The notes under the pieces are model-generated. The model had not been told where the DNA came from and searched no databases. It saw only the letters and a list, made by a program, of their open reading frames with translations. Shown piece after piece: positions 1-6,407 of a stretch of 19,146 nt of DNA (positions within the stretch are counted from its first letter, which is position 1; each line of letters begins with the position of its first letter). Source of the DNA: Thalassospira sp. UBA1131 (lineage in GTDB: Bacteria; Pseudomonadota; Alphaproteobacteria; Rhodospirillales; Thalassospiraceae); NCBI RefSeq assembly GCF_002311515.1, contig NZ_DCAO01000002.1, positions 1,352 to 20,497 of the forward strand, read 5' to 3'. The position numbers and the translations under genes were made by a program.

Positions 1-386
1 GCCTTATCAAGGAACCAGCCCCGCTTGATTTCGCGGCCAAGGAAAATGTTCTCTTCGACGGTCAGTTGCTCGGCCAGGTTCAGTTCCTGATGGATCAGGA
101 TAACACCATGATTTTCGGCAACTTCACTGTCTTCAAAGGTGACCGCAGTCTGATCAAGACTAAGCGCGCCACTGGTCGGCTGATGATAGCCAGACAGGAT
201 TTTCACTAACGTCGATTTGCCCGCACCATTTTCGCCCAAAAGCGCATGCACTTCCCCCGCACGCAGATCAATGGAAACATCGAAAAGCACCTGTGCCGGG
301 CCAAATGACTTGCAAATCTCCCGACCGGACAGCCGCACGCGCGCCTGCTGATCGGGATTAACGGCGTGAACAGCCGCATCCGTCAT
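1..386 (-). CDS. Sugar ABC transporter ATP-binding protein, CUT2/RbsA-MglA type (partial, N-terminal part)
   Basis: The reading frame opens at an ATG at 386-384 and runs off the window edge with no stop, giving about 128 residues. A strong ribosome site (AGGGAGGAT) lies just upstream. The translation has a Walker A motif (GENGAGKST), then a strand region SGYHQPTSGAL and a Q-loop region (ILIHQELNLAEQLTVEENIFLG). The 'HQELNL' and 'ENIFLGRE' wording is typical of the first nucleotide-binding domain of ribose/galactoside-type ATPases, which carry two fused domains of about 500 residues in total; the second domain would lie outside the window. It should energise import of a pentose, hexose or sugar-like ligand across the inner membrane. 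It is divergent from a LacI-type regulator, and the shared upstream region holds two operator-like palindromes. The sugar cannot be told from this fragment. Confidence 0.93.
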   Translation of the reverse strand, partial: MTDAAVHAVNPDQQARVRLSGREICKSFGPAQVLFDVSIDLRAGEVHALLGENGAGKSTLVKILSGYHQPTSGALSLDQTAVTFEDSEVAENHGVILIHQELNLAEQLTVEENIFLGREIKRGWFLDK

Positions 387-441
387 GAATATATCCTCCC
401 TAGCGTCGCATTTTTTGCGATCAACTCTTGATTAAGCCCTG

Positions 442-477
442 TGTAAACGTTTTCATTTTCGATGTAAACCTTTACAT
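442..477. promoter_or_regulatory. Tandem LacI-family operators in the divergent CUT2 ABC / regulator promoter region
   Basis: Two inverted repeats lie side by side. TGTAAACGTTTTCA (442-455) is a 14-bp near-perfect palindrome with the central CG typical of LacI/CcpA-type operators. ATGTAAACCTTTACAT (462-477) has perfect 7-bp arms around CC. Their centres are 21 bp apart, about two helical turns, so two dimers could bind the same face. They sit between the ABC ATPase start (386) and the regulator start (562), which suggests control of the transporter and of the regulator itself. The sequences are seen directly; binding by the neighbouring regulator is inferred. Confidence 0.75.
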
Positions 478-561
478 TTTGCTCGGAGTGATCAAAATCA
501 CCTGCCGATCCGGGCGTCGAATGCCGCTGGACAGCCTGCAACCGGCGGAGTAGGAAGAAGA

Positions 562-1593
562 ATGACTGAAAAAATCGCGACGATTGAAGATGTTGCCCGC
601 CAGGCAGGGGTGTCTATTGCCACTGTCAGCCGGGCCTTGCACAAACCCAATGTGGTTTCCGAAACCACACGCGAAAGAGTGCAAACCGCCATCGCCGCGA
701 CCGGTTACACCGCCAATGTCATGGCCCGGAACCTGCGCCTGAACCGTTCGGGGATGATTCTTTTGCTGGTGCCTGATATCGGAAACCCGTTCTTTTCGGC
801 GATTCTGTCGGGCATTGAAAAGGGTGCCAGCCAGGCGGGCTACAACGTCCTGATTGGCGATACGCAAAACGATCCCGAACGCGAAGCAACCTATGCCGCC
901 TATCTGCGCAGCAATCAGGCCGATGCGATGATCCTGCTCAATGGCAGGCTTCCGGCACCGCTTGCCAAGGCCCCGGCAAACGCCACACCACCCGTGGTGA
1001 TTGCCTGCGAACGCATTCCGGGATGTGCGCTGCCAACCGTCATCATTGATAATGACGAGGCCTCCTTTGTTGCGACCAACCATCTGATTGATCTCGGCCA
1101 TACCCGCATCGCCCATGTCAGTGGCCCGACGGGCAATATCCTGACCACGGACCGCGTGACCGGATATCGCCGCGCCCTGAAATCGGCCGGCATCACCCAC
1201 GAGCCAGGCCTGATTTATCGCGGCGATTTTTCCATCGATTCCGGTATTGCCGCCGGGCGTGCGCTTCTGGCTGATCCCAAGACCCGACCAACGGCCGTGT
1301 GTTGCGCCAGTGATGGCATGGCGATCGGGGTGATTGTGGCTGCCAAGGAAGTCGGGCTTCGCATCCCGCATGATCTATCGGTTGTCGGCTTTGACGATAT
1401 TCCGCATGCCGCGGCCTATGACCCGCCGATCACCACCGTGCGCCAACCCCGCCGCCGTCTGGGCGAACAGGCGATTGCCTTGCTTCTGGATCGTCTGGGA
1501 TCAAAAACCCCGCCGTCGCACGGCGAAACCGGGCCGGTAATCATCCCGACCGAACTGATCGTCCGGCAAAGTACCGGCCCCTGCCCCGGTTAG
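562..1593 (+). CDS. LacI-family transcriptional regulator, probably of the divergent CUT2 sugar ABC operon
   Basis: 343 residues, a normal LacI-family length. The N-terminal helix-turn-helix is at residues 7-28 (TIEDVARQAGVSIATVSRAL), followed by the hinge helix (NVMARNLRL, about 52-60). The ligand domain starts at GMILLLVPDIGNPFF and includes the conserved SVVGFDDIP segment near the C terminus. The ATG follows AGGAAGAAG at a good distance. Recognition residues I19, A20 and R24 resemble the M-A-R set of CcpA, which fits the CRE-like operator at 442-455. It is transcribed away from an RbsA-type ATPase, so it most likely represses that importer and responds to its sugar. Ligand identity is not readable from the sequence. 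Confidence 0.93.
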   Translation: MTEKIATIEDVARQAGVSIATVSRALHKPNVVSETTRERVQTAIAATGYTANVMARNLRLNRSGMILLLVPDIGNPFFSAILSGIEKGASQAGYNVLIGDTQNDPEREATYAAYLRSNQADAMILLNGRLPAPLAKAPANATPPVVIACERIPGCALPTVIIDNDEASFVATNHLIDLGHTRIAHVSGPTGNILTTDRVTGYRRALKSAGITHEPGLIYRGDFSIDSGIAAGRALLADPKTRPTAVCCASDGMAIGVIVAAKEVGLRIPHDLSVVGFDDIPHAAAYDPPITTVRQPRRRLGEQAIALLLDRLGSKTPPSHGETGPVIIPTELIVRQSTGPCPG

Positions 1594-1633
1594 CGGCCCC
1601 TCTTAGGCCCTGCAAACTCAGGCACCTTTAATC

Positions 1634-2122
1634 TCAGGCACTGGCAATCTTTTGCCACTCGCCCATGACGGAACGCGCGTTTCCTTCATGATCCTCGCCG
1701 GATTTGGCGATTTCCGAGGCAAAGATTTCAAACCGGATACCATTGGGATCGCGCATAAATAACCGGCGCGACTTTCCGTCATCCTCGCTGTGATAGACCA
1801 CCTTGTACTGGAACAGATGGTTTTGCCAGGCGATCACATCGCGTGGGGCAGAACAGCGCAACCCGATATGAAACACATCATCGGGCATGTTTGGATCGTC
1901 CGGATAAGGCCCGGTATCAGCCGGCCAGTCAAAGAAGGACAGGCGCGTGCCATCGGGCAGCGCATAGGTAATCAGCAAATAATCGGATTTCCACGACGGG
2001 CTATAGCCACTTTCCGCGTGGACCAGTGTTGCGCCCACCACTTTGGAATAAAAATGGTCGGTCGCCTCAAGATCGCGGGTCGGAAATGCAAGATGGTCGA
2101 CACTTACAGGTGCAGGTGACAT
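1634..2122 (-). CDS. VOC-superfamily (glyoxalase / extradiol dioxygenase fold) protein
   Basis: 162 residues from the ATG at 2122-2120, chosen because GGAGGAG lies five bases upstream; a longer frame reaching 2212 lacks such a site and adds 30 non-family residues. The protein is one vicinal-oxygen-chelate unit pair: the opening strand VDHLAFPTRDLEATDHFY with H10, the central DVFHIGLRC with H85, and the late RDPNGIRFEIF with E132. These match the usual His-His-Glu metal site, so the metal site looks intact. Such proteins include glyoxalase I, fosfomycin or bleomycin resistance proteins and ring-cleavage dioxygenases; which applies here cannot be decided. It is convergent with the LacI regulator (about 40 bp apart) and divergent from the polyamine genes, so it is probably monocistronic. 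Confidence 0.85.
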   Translation of the reverse strand: MSPAPVSVDHLAFPTRDLEATDHFYSKVVGATLVHAESGYSPSWKSDYLLITYALPDGTRLSFFDWPADTGPYPDDPNMPDDVFHIGLRCSAPRDVIAWQNHLFQYKVVYHSEDDGKSRRLFMRDPNGIRFEIFASEIAKSGEDHEGNARSVMGEWQKIASA

Positions 2123-2166
2123 GGGGCCTCCTCCGTCTGAATGTATCCGTGTTACGGGCGCGACAA

Positions 2167-2248
2167 CATGATGGTAATCATGAATGCGCCCCATGATCAA
2201 CAGATGGGGCAATGGCCCTTCGAAATCAATGCGATTGCCCCTTGATCA
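2167..2248. repeat. Cluster of inverted repeats upstream of the VOC and nspC genes
   Basis: A perfect hairpin CATGAT-GGTA-ATCATG occupies 2167-2182. Next, TGATCAA (2194-2200) plus GGGGCAAT (2206-2213) pairs with ATTGCCCC (2234-2241) plus TTGATCA (2242-2248). This gives 15 paired bases, one 5-base bulge (CAGAT) and a 20-base loop. No T tract follows on the plus strand, so it is not an ordinary terminator. It may be a regulator-binding site for the VOC gene or a structured part of an untranslated leader; its role is not known. Confidence 0.5.
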
Positions 2249-2313
2249 AACCGTCATGAAACCACAACATGCACAGACGTGCGAAATCGCCTAATAAAGG
2301 CGACATTGCAGTA

Positions 2314-2342
2314 TTGACCGCCCCTGCCCCCGCTGCTATTGG
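2314..2342 (+). promoter_or_regulatory. Candidate sigma-70-type promoter for the leader ORF and nspC operon
   Basis: TTGACC (2314-2319) and TATTGG (2337-2342) are separated by 17 bases. Transcription would begin near 2349, about 40 bases before the small leader ORF and about 220 bases before nspC. The -10 match is mediocre, so this is only a candidate. Confidence 0.3.
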
Positions 2343-2388
2343 GACGCAGCAAAACGCATTTGGCAAACCCGAAGGATGGAGGCATCTG

Positions 2389-2451
2389 ATGAATGAATAC
2401 AGTTTATCTGTCTCCGTCTATTGGATGACGCACCGTCAGGCTGACCACTAG
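2389..2451 (+). CDS. Putative 20-residue leader peptide ahead of nspC
   Basis: A short ORF starts at an ATG preceded by GGATGGAGG, with six bases between GGAGG and the ATG; this is the best ribosome site in the whole interval. It encodes MNEYSLSVSVYWMTHRQADH and stops at TAG, 116 bases before nspC. The peptide has no transmembrane segment or signal peptide and no run of a single amino acid as in classic attenuation peptides. Polyamine genes elsewhere are known to be controlled by nascent leader peptides (for example SpeFL of enterobacteria), but this sequence is not recognisably similar to that one. Coding is supported only by the ribosome site and by its position in front of competing hairpins. 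Confidence 0.4.
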   Translation: MNEYSLSVSVYWMTHRQADH

Positions 2452-2456
2452 AAAAG

Positions 2457-2524
2457 CCGGTTGCCCCCACCAATTTGGTGATTTTGCCCAAACCCGGAAC
2501 CTGACAGCGTGATCGCGCGTTCCG
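2457..2524 (+). promoter_or_regulatory. Candidate attenuator-like structured leader of nspC
   Basis: Three potential stems follow the leader ORF stop. CCGGTT (2457-2462) can pair with AACCCGG (2491-2497, one bulge). Inside this lies CACCAA/TTGGTG (2468-2480). CGGAAC (2495-2500) can pair with GTTCCG (2519-2524). The first and last stems share the CGG at 2495-2497, so they cannot form together. This is the arrangement expected if ribosome position on the leader ORF selects between structures, though no clear U-tract terminator or sequestered Shine-Dalgarno was found. Base pairing is seen; the mechanism is inferred. Confidence 0.35.
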
Positions 2525-2567
2525 AGTTCACCCGCATTCCCCGTGACATAGTTGTAGAGAGCCGTCC

Positions 2568-3665
2568 ATGCCCGCAACGCCCTATTATCTGATCGACAAG
2601 TCCAAGCTTAAAAGCAACATGGAAAAGATCGCCTATGTGCGCGAACATTCCGGTGCCAAGGCGTTGCTTGCGCTTAAATGCTTCGCGACCTGGTCGGTGT
2701 TTGACTTCATGTCACACTATATGGATGGCACAACGTCCTCGTCGCTCTATGAAGTCAAGCTCGGCCGTCAGAAATTCGGAAAGGAGACGCATGCCTATAG
2801 CGTCGCCTATTCCGATGACGAGATCACTGAGGTGGTTGAGAATGCCGACAAGATCATCTTCAATTCCATCAGCCAGCTGACCCGCTTTGCCGATCAGGCA
2901 TCCGGCATTGTGCGCGGTTTGCGCCTGAACCCGCAGGTCTCGACCTCCAGCTTTGATCTGGCCGATCCGGCCCGCCCGTTTTCGCGTCTGGGTGAATGGG
3001 ATGTTGCCAAGGTCGAAGCGGTGATGGACCGCATTTCCGGCTTCATGATCCACAATAACTGCGAAAATGCCGACTTTGATCTGTTTGATCAGATGCTGGG
3101 CAATATCGAGGAAAAGTTTGGCTCGCTTCTGGCGCGCGTTGAATGGGTCAGCCTCGGTGGCGGCATTCATTTCACCGGTGATAACTACCCGCTCGATAAA
3201 TTCTGCGCGCGGCTCAAGGCGTTTTCCGAGAAATTCGGCGTGCAGGTCTATCTTGAACCCGGCGAAGCATCGATCACCAAAAGCACCACCCTTGAGGTCA
3301 CGGTGCTTGATACCCTGTTTAACGGCAAAAACCTTGCCATCGTCGATAGCTCGATCGAAGCCCACATGCTCGATCTTCTGATCTATCGCGAAAATGCCAA
3401 GGTCCTGCCGAACACGGGCGATCACCCCTACATGATTTGCGGCAAGTCCTGCCTTGCCGGCGACGTATTTGGCGAATTTGATTTCGAAAACGAGATCAAG
3501 GTTGGCGACCGTATCTCCATTCAGGATGCGGCCGGCTACACCATGGTGAAAAAGAACTGGTTTAACGGGGTCGGCATGCCGTCCATCGTAATCCGGGAAC
3601 TCGACGGAACAGAGCGCGTTGTGCGTGAGTTCAGTTTTGACGACTACGTTTCGAGCCTTTCGTAA
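2568..3665 (+). CDS. nspC: Carboxynorspermidine / carboxyspermidine decarboxylase
   Basis: 365 residues, normal for NspC, a PLP-dependent alanine-racemase-fold decarboxylase. It removes CO2 from carboxynorspermidine or carboxyspermidine to give norspermidine or spermidine in the cytoplasm. The PLP lysine is K37 in LALKCF, the phosphate-binding glycine loop is at 197-200 (GGGI), an EPGE segment is at 230-233, and the catalytic cysteine loop SCLAGD is at 294-299 (C295). The opening PATPYYLIDKSKLKSNMEKI is typical of the family. The dehydrogenase that makes its substrate follows after 78 bp. No diaminobutyrate aminotransferase or decarboxylase is nearby to supply diaminopropane, so putrescine-derived spermidine is the likelier product here (inference). 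The leader upstream may regulate it. Confidence 0.95.
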   Translation: MPATPYYLIDKSKLKSNMEKIAYVREHSGAKALLALKCFATWSVFDFMSHYMDGTTSSSLYEVKLGRQKFGKETHAYSVAYSDDEITEVVENADKIIFNSISQLTRFADQASGIVRGLRLNPQVSTSSFDLADPARPFSRLGEWDVAKVEAVMDRISGFMIHNNCENADFDLFDQMLGNIEEKFGSLLARVEWVSLGGGIHFTGDNYPLDKFCARLKAFSEKFGVQVYLEPGEASITKSTTLEVTVLDTLFNGKNLAIVDSSIEAHMLDLLIYRENAKVLPNTGDHPYMICGKSCLAGDVFGEFDFENEIKVGDRISIQDAAGYTMVKKNWFNGVGMPSIVIRELDGTERVVREFSFDDYVSSLS

Positions 3666-3695
3666 AACACGAAAGCGCAGTTTTCATAGCGAACC

Positions 3696-3729
3696 GGGGA
3701 AGTGTTTCCCCACCTCTCAAAACAGGGGA
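3696..3729 (+). promoter_or_regulatory. Competing hairpins in the nspC-dehydrogenase spacer
   Basis: GGGGAA (3696-3701) and TTCCCC (3706-3711) form a perfect 6-bp stem with loop GTGT. The same TTCCCC can instead pair with GGGGAG (3724-3729), the only purine-rich Shine-Dalgarno-like stretch before the dehydrogenase ATG at 3744. The two pairings exclude each other, so the spacer could modulate translation of the second gene. There is no T tract, so it is not a terminator. The pairing is direct; regulation is inferred. Confidence 0.4.
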
Positions 3730-3743
3730 GTTTTTGGCCCGAC

Positions 3744-4985
3744 ATGAAAAAGAATGTTCTGATTATCGGCGCAGGTGGCGTCGCCCAGGTCGTTGCACAT
3801 AAATGCGCACAGCATAATGACGTGCTTGGCGATATTCATATCGCATCGCGCACGGCATCAAAGTGCCAGTCCATCATCGACAGCATCCATGAAAAGAAAA
3901 ACCTTAAGAACCCCGGCGTTCTTGAAGGTCACGCCCTGGATGCCACCGATGTTGATGCGACTGCGGCCCTGATCGAAAAAACCGGCTGCCAGATCGTCAT
4001 CAATGTCGGGTCTGCCTTCATCAACATGCCGGTCATGTCGGCCTGCATCAAAACCGGTGTCGCCTATCTCGATACCGCCATCCATGAAGAGCAGGACAAA
4101 ATCTGCGAAACCCCGCCATGGTATGCCAACTATGAATGGAAACGCCGTGCCGAGTGCAAGGCCGCGGGCGTTACCGCGATCCTCGGTGTCGGGTTCGATC
4201 CGGGTGTTGTGAACGCCTATGCCAAACTGGCTGTCGAAGATTACTTCGACAAGATTGACTCGATCGACATCATCGACATCAATGCCGGCAGCCATGGCAA
4301 ATACTTTGCCACCAACTTCGACCCGGAAATCAACTTCCGCGAATTCACCGGCACGGTCTATTCCTGGCAGGACAGCAAATGGCAGTCCAACAAGATGTTC
4401 GAAGTCAAAAAGATCTGGGACATGCCGGTGGTTGGCGAAAGCCAGACCTTCATGACCGGCCATGACGAAGTCCATTCCCTGTCGCAGAACCTTGACGTGC
4501 CAAACGTCCGCTTCTGGATGGGCTTTGGCGATCACTACGTCAATGTCTTCACGGTCCTGAAAAACATCGGCCTCCTGTCTGAAAAACCGGTCACCACCGC
4601 CGAGGGCCTCGAAGTTGTCCCGCTCAAGGTCGTCAAGGCCTGCCTGCCCGACCCAAGCTCCTTGGCACCGGACTATACCGGCAAGACCTGCATCGGTGAT
4701 CTGGTCAAGGGGACCAAGGACGGCAAGGAAACCGAAGTCCTGATCTATAACGTGGCGGATCATAAGGACGCCTACAATGAAGTCGGCAGCCAGGGAATTT
4801 CCTATACCGCCGGTGTGCCGCCCGTCGCGGCTGCAATGCTGATCGCCACGGGTGAGTGGGACGTGAAAAAGATGGCAAACGTCGAAGAACTGCCATCCAA
4901 ACCGTTCCTCAACCTGCTCAACGGCATGGGTCTTCCGACCCGCATCAAGGACGCCAACGGCGACCGCGCGCTCGACTTCTCCTAA
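3744..4985 (+). CDS. Carboxynorspermidine dehydrogenase (saccharopine dehydrogenase-like)
   Basis: 413 residues from ATG at 3744. A GTG at 3702 would add 14 residues before MKKNVLIIGAGGVAQVV and disturb the family N terminus. The Rossmann dinucleotide motif GAGGVAQVV is at residues 9-17. The body matches the saccharopine dehydrogenase-like CANSDH family, including ILGVGFDPGVVNAYAKLA and the INAGSHGKYFATNFDPEINFREF segment. It joins aspartate semialdehyde to putrescine or diaminopropane by NADPH-dependent reductive condensation, giving the carboxy-polyamine that NspC decarboxylates. The pair is thus a complete two-step route that avoids S-adenosylmethionine. The only Shine-Dalgarno-like stretch is 14 bases before the ATG, farther than usual. 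A strong terminator follows 22 bases after the stop. Confidence 0.94.
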   Translation: MKKNVLIIGAGGVAQVVAHKCAQHNDVLGDIHIASRTASKCQSIIDSIHEKKNLKNPGVLEGHALDATDVDATAALIEKTGCQIVINVGSAFINMPVMSACIKTGVAYLDTAIHEEQDKICETPPWYANYEWKRRAECKAAGVTAILGVGFDPGVVNAYAKLAVEDYFDKIDSIDIIDINAGSHGKYFATNFDPEINFREFTGTVYSWQDSKWQSNKMFEVKKIWDMPVVGESQTFMTGHDEVHSLSQNLDVPNVRFWMGFGDHYVNVFTVLKNIGLLSEKPVTTAEGLEVVPLKVVKACLPDPSSLAPDYTGKTCIGDLVKGTKDGKETEVLIYNVADHKDAYNEVGSQGISYTAGVPPVAAAMLIATGEWDVKKMANVEELPSKPFLNLLNGMGLPTRIKDANGDRALDFS

Positions 4986-5007
4986 GCGCACCACACAAAT
5001 ACAAACG

Positions 5008-5038
5008 AAATGGCGGGCACACATTGCCCGCCATTTTT
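5008..5038 (+). terminator. Rho-independent terminator of the polyamine operon
   Basis: AAATGGCGGGC (5008-5018) pairs perfectly with GCCCGCCATTT (5026-5036) around a 7-base loop and ends in five Ts. It separates the polyamine pair from the next operon. A related copy occurs at 12961-12986 and an orphan half at 16408-16418. Confidence 0.92.
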
Positions 5039-5114
5039 GTATCTGCATCGCGAACAGGGTGCGGGAGCAAAACGGGCTAAAAAACCCAGATGCCTGCAAG
5101 TTCCACCCGAACTA

Positions 5115-5172
5115 AAAAGCTTAAGTCACTTCAAAAGCTTATCGAAAAATCCCTCCCAAGCGCTGCGCTTGG
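5115..5172. repeat. Direct repeat and odd-length palindrome in the purine-operon promoter region
   Basis: AAAAGCTTA occurs twice (5115-5123 and 5133-5141), 18 bp apart. Downstream, CCAAGCGCTGCGCTTGG (5156-5172) has perfect 8-bp arms around a single T. The palindrome could be a binding site for a second regulator or a small hairpin; no partner is identified. Confidence 0.4.
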
Positions 5173-5254
5173 CACCGCCATCAAGCCCGAACAAGACAGC
5201 CCGATTTTCCAAATTTGTCTCGACTCACTGCCTTCCTTCGATTAATGGTAATGC

Positions 5255-5274
5255 ATGATTAATCGATTAATCAT
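5255..5274. promoter_or_regulatory. Perfect 20-bp palindromic operator of the purine-nucleoside operon
   Basis: ATGATTAATCGATTAATCAT is a perfect 20-bp palindrome with central CG, 45 bp before the regulator start. A related half (CGATTAAT) lies just upstream at 5239-5246. It is the natural candidate site for autoregulation by the LacI-family protein encoded next, and so for the whole seven-gene operon. No unambiguous -35/-10 pair was found, although TTGTCT at 5215-5220 could be a -35 element. Confidence 0.8.
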
Positions 5275-5318
5275 CTTAAGCATTGAAACCGGCTAAGTGT
5301 TTTTTTGGAGAGACAGCT

Positions 5319-6407
5319 GTGGCGGGATCGCGTTCCGGACCGAACATGACCCAGATCGCCAAGGTGGTTGGTGTGTCTTCGGCAACCGTGTCAAACGCGT
5401 TGTCGGGCAAAGGCCGCGTGTCGCCCAAACTGGTCGAGAAAATCCGCGCCACCGCCGCCGAGCTTGGCTATGTACCAAGCAACGCTGGCCGGGCACTGCG
5501 CACGGGGCGCTCCAACGTTTTGGGGCTAGTCCTGCCCGATATATCCAACCCGCTTTTCCCGCAAATCGCCCAGGCCATGGAAGTTGCCGCTTCGAATGCG
5601 GGCTATGGCGTGCTGATTGCTGACTCGCGCGGCGATGTCACCACCCAGACACAGGCCATCGCACGATTGATCGAACGCGGTGTCGATGGTCTTGTCGTTA
5701 TCCCCCGTCGTGGCACGCGCATCGGGTCGGTCGCCTGCCCCGTTGCCATGGTCGACACCCCCTCAACCCCGGGAAACACCGTTTCTGCCGATCACTGGGA
5801 AGGCGGCCAACAAGTCATCAGGCACCTGAAAGAACTTGGTCATCACAATTTCCTGTTTGTCGGCCACGACCCGGCATCAAACGTGCAGAATGACCGTATT
5901 GGCGGCATGAAATCCGTGCTTGCACCGGGCGATAAACATCAAACGATCTGGATTGAAAGCCTTCTGGCAGGCACCCCCGATCAAACGTCGCTTGGCCTGC
6001 TGGATCATGTCAAAAATGGTGTCACAGCTATCGCCGCCGTCTCGGATTTGCATGCATTGCGGGTCCTGACCGAATTGCAGACAGCCGGGATCAAGGTCCC
6101 CGAACAGGTCAGCGTAACCGGTTTTGACGATCTGGTATTTTCACCCGTGGTGACGCCTGCCCTGACCACCGTACATATGAACATGACGCGCATTGCCGAA
6201 ATCGCAATTGCCGCACTGATCAAGGATATCGAAGCACCGCGTGCTTCGCCTGATGATCCCGACACATCCAATTACAAGACCGGCAGCACGGATCAGAACA
6301 CCGTCAAAGCCGACACGTCCAAGGTTTCCATGCAACTGGTGGTTCGCGGGTCATGCGCACCGGCAGTTCCCTCCGCCACACCAAGCCCAAATGGAGAAAC
6401 TCTGTAA
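5319..6407 (+). CDS. LacI-family regulator heading the Pot-type ABC / purine operon
   Basis: 362 residues from GTG at 5319, chosen because GGAGAG (5307-5312) lies six bases upstream; the frame is open back to 5283 but without a ribosome site. The helix-turn-helix is at about residues 11-30 (TQIAKVVGVSSATVSNALSG). The hinge is at 52-62, and the ligand domain begins LGLVLPDISNPLF and contains VTGFDDLVFSPVVTPALTTV. The usual recognition arginine (LacI R22) is Asn here (N26), which fits the unusual AT-rich palindrome at 5255-5274. A polar Asp/Thr/Ser-rich insertion (about DDPDTSNYKTGSTDQNT) precedes the final strand. Its stop TAA overlaps the ATG of the binding-protein gene by one base, so the two are translationally coupled. 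A purine or nucleoside is the likely effector (inference). Confidence 0.92.
   Translation: MAGSRSGPNMTQIAKVVGVSSATVSNALSGKGRVSPKLVEKIRATAAELGYVPSNAGRALRTGRSNVLGLVLPDISNPLFPQIAQAMEVAASNAGYGVLIADSRGDVTTQTQAIARLIERGVDGLVVIPRRGTRIGSVACPVAMVDTPSTPGNTVSADHWEGGQQVIRHLKELGHHNFLFVGHDPASNVQNDRIGGMKSVLAPGDKHQTIWIESLLAGTPDQTSLGLLDHVKNGVTAIAAVSDLHALRVLTELQTAGIKVPEQVSVTGFDDLVFSPVVTPALTTVHMNMTRIAEIAIAALIKDIEAPRASPDDPDTSNYKTGSTDQNTVKADTSKVSMQLVVRGSCAPAVPSATPSPNGETL

Larger units (their letters stand above)
2123..2567. other. Divergent intergenic region between the VOC gene and nspC
   Basis: 445 bp with no full-size gene. Read from left to right it holds a cluster of inverted repeats (2167-2248), a candidate promoter for nspC (2314-2342), a 20-codon ORF with its own ribosome site (2389-2451) and a set of small, partly competing hairpins (2457-2524). 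The 60-codon frame opening at 2269 has no convincing ribosome site of its own; only its last 20 codons do. The length and structure suggest a regulated 5' leader for the polyamine operon. Confidence 0.6.

Noticed and set aside
1617..1641. Direct repeat CTCAGGCAC, two copies 16 bp apart, at the regulator/VOC convergent junction
   Set aside because: Short, only two units, the second overlapping the VOC stop; not a CRISPR or recognisable element.
2269..2388. N-terminal part of a 60-codon frame upstream of nspC
   Set aside because: No ribosome site at its start and unremarkable composition; only the last 20 codons (from 2389) have a good Shine-Dalgarno.
3858..5099. 413-codon open frame on the minus strand opposite the dehydrogenase gene
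   Set aside because: It mirrors the codons of a clear, family-matched plus-strand gene; long antisense frames are expected at this GC content.
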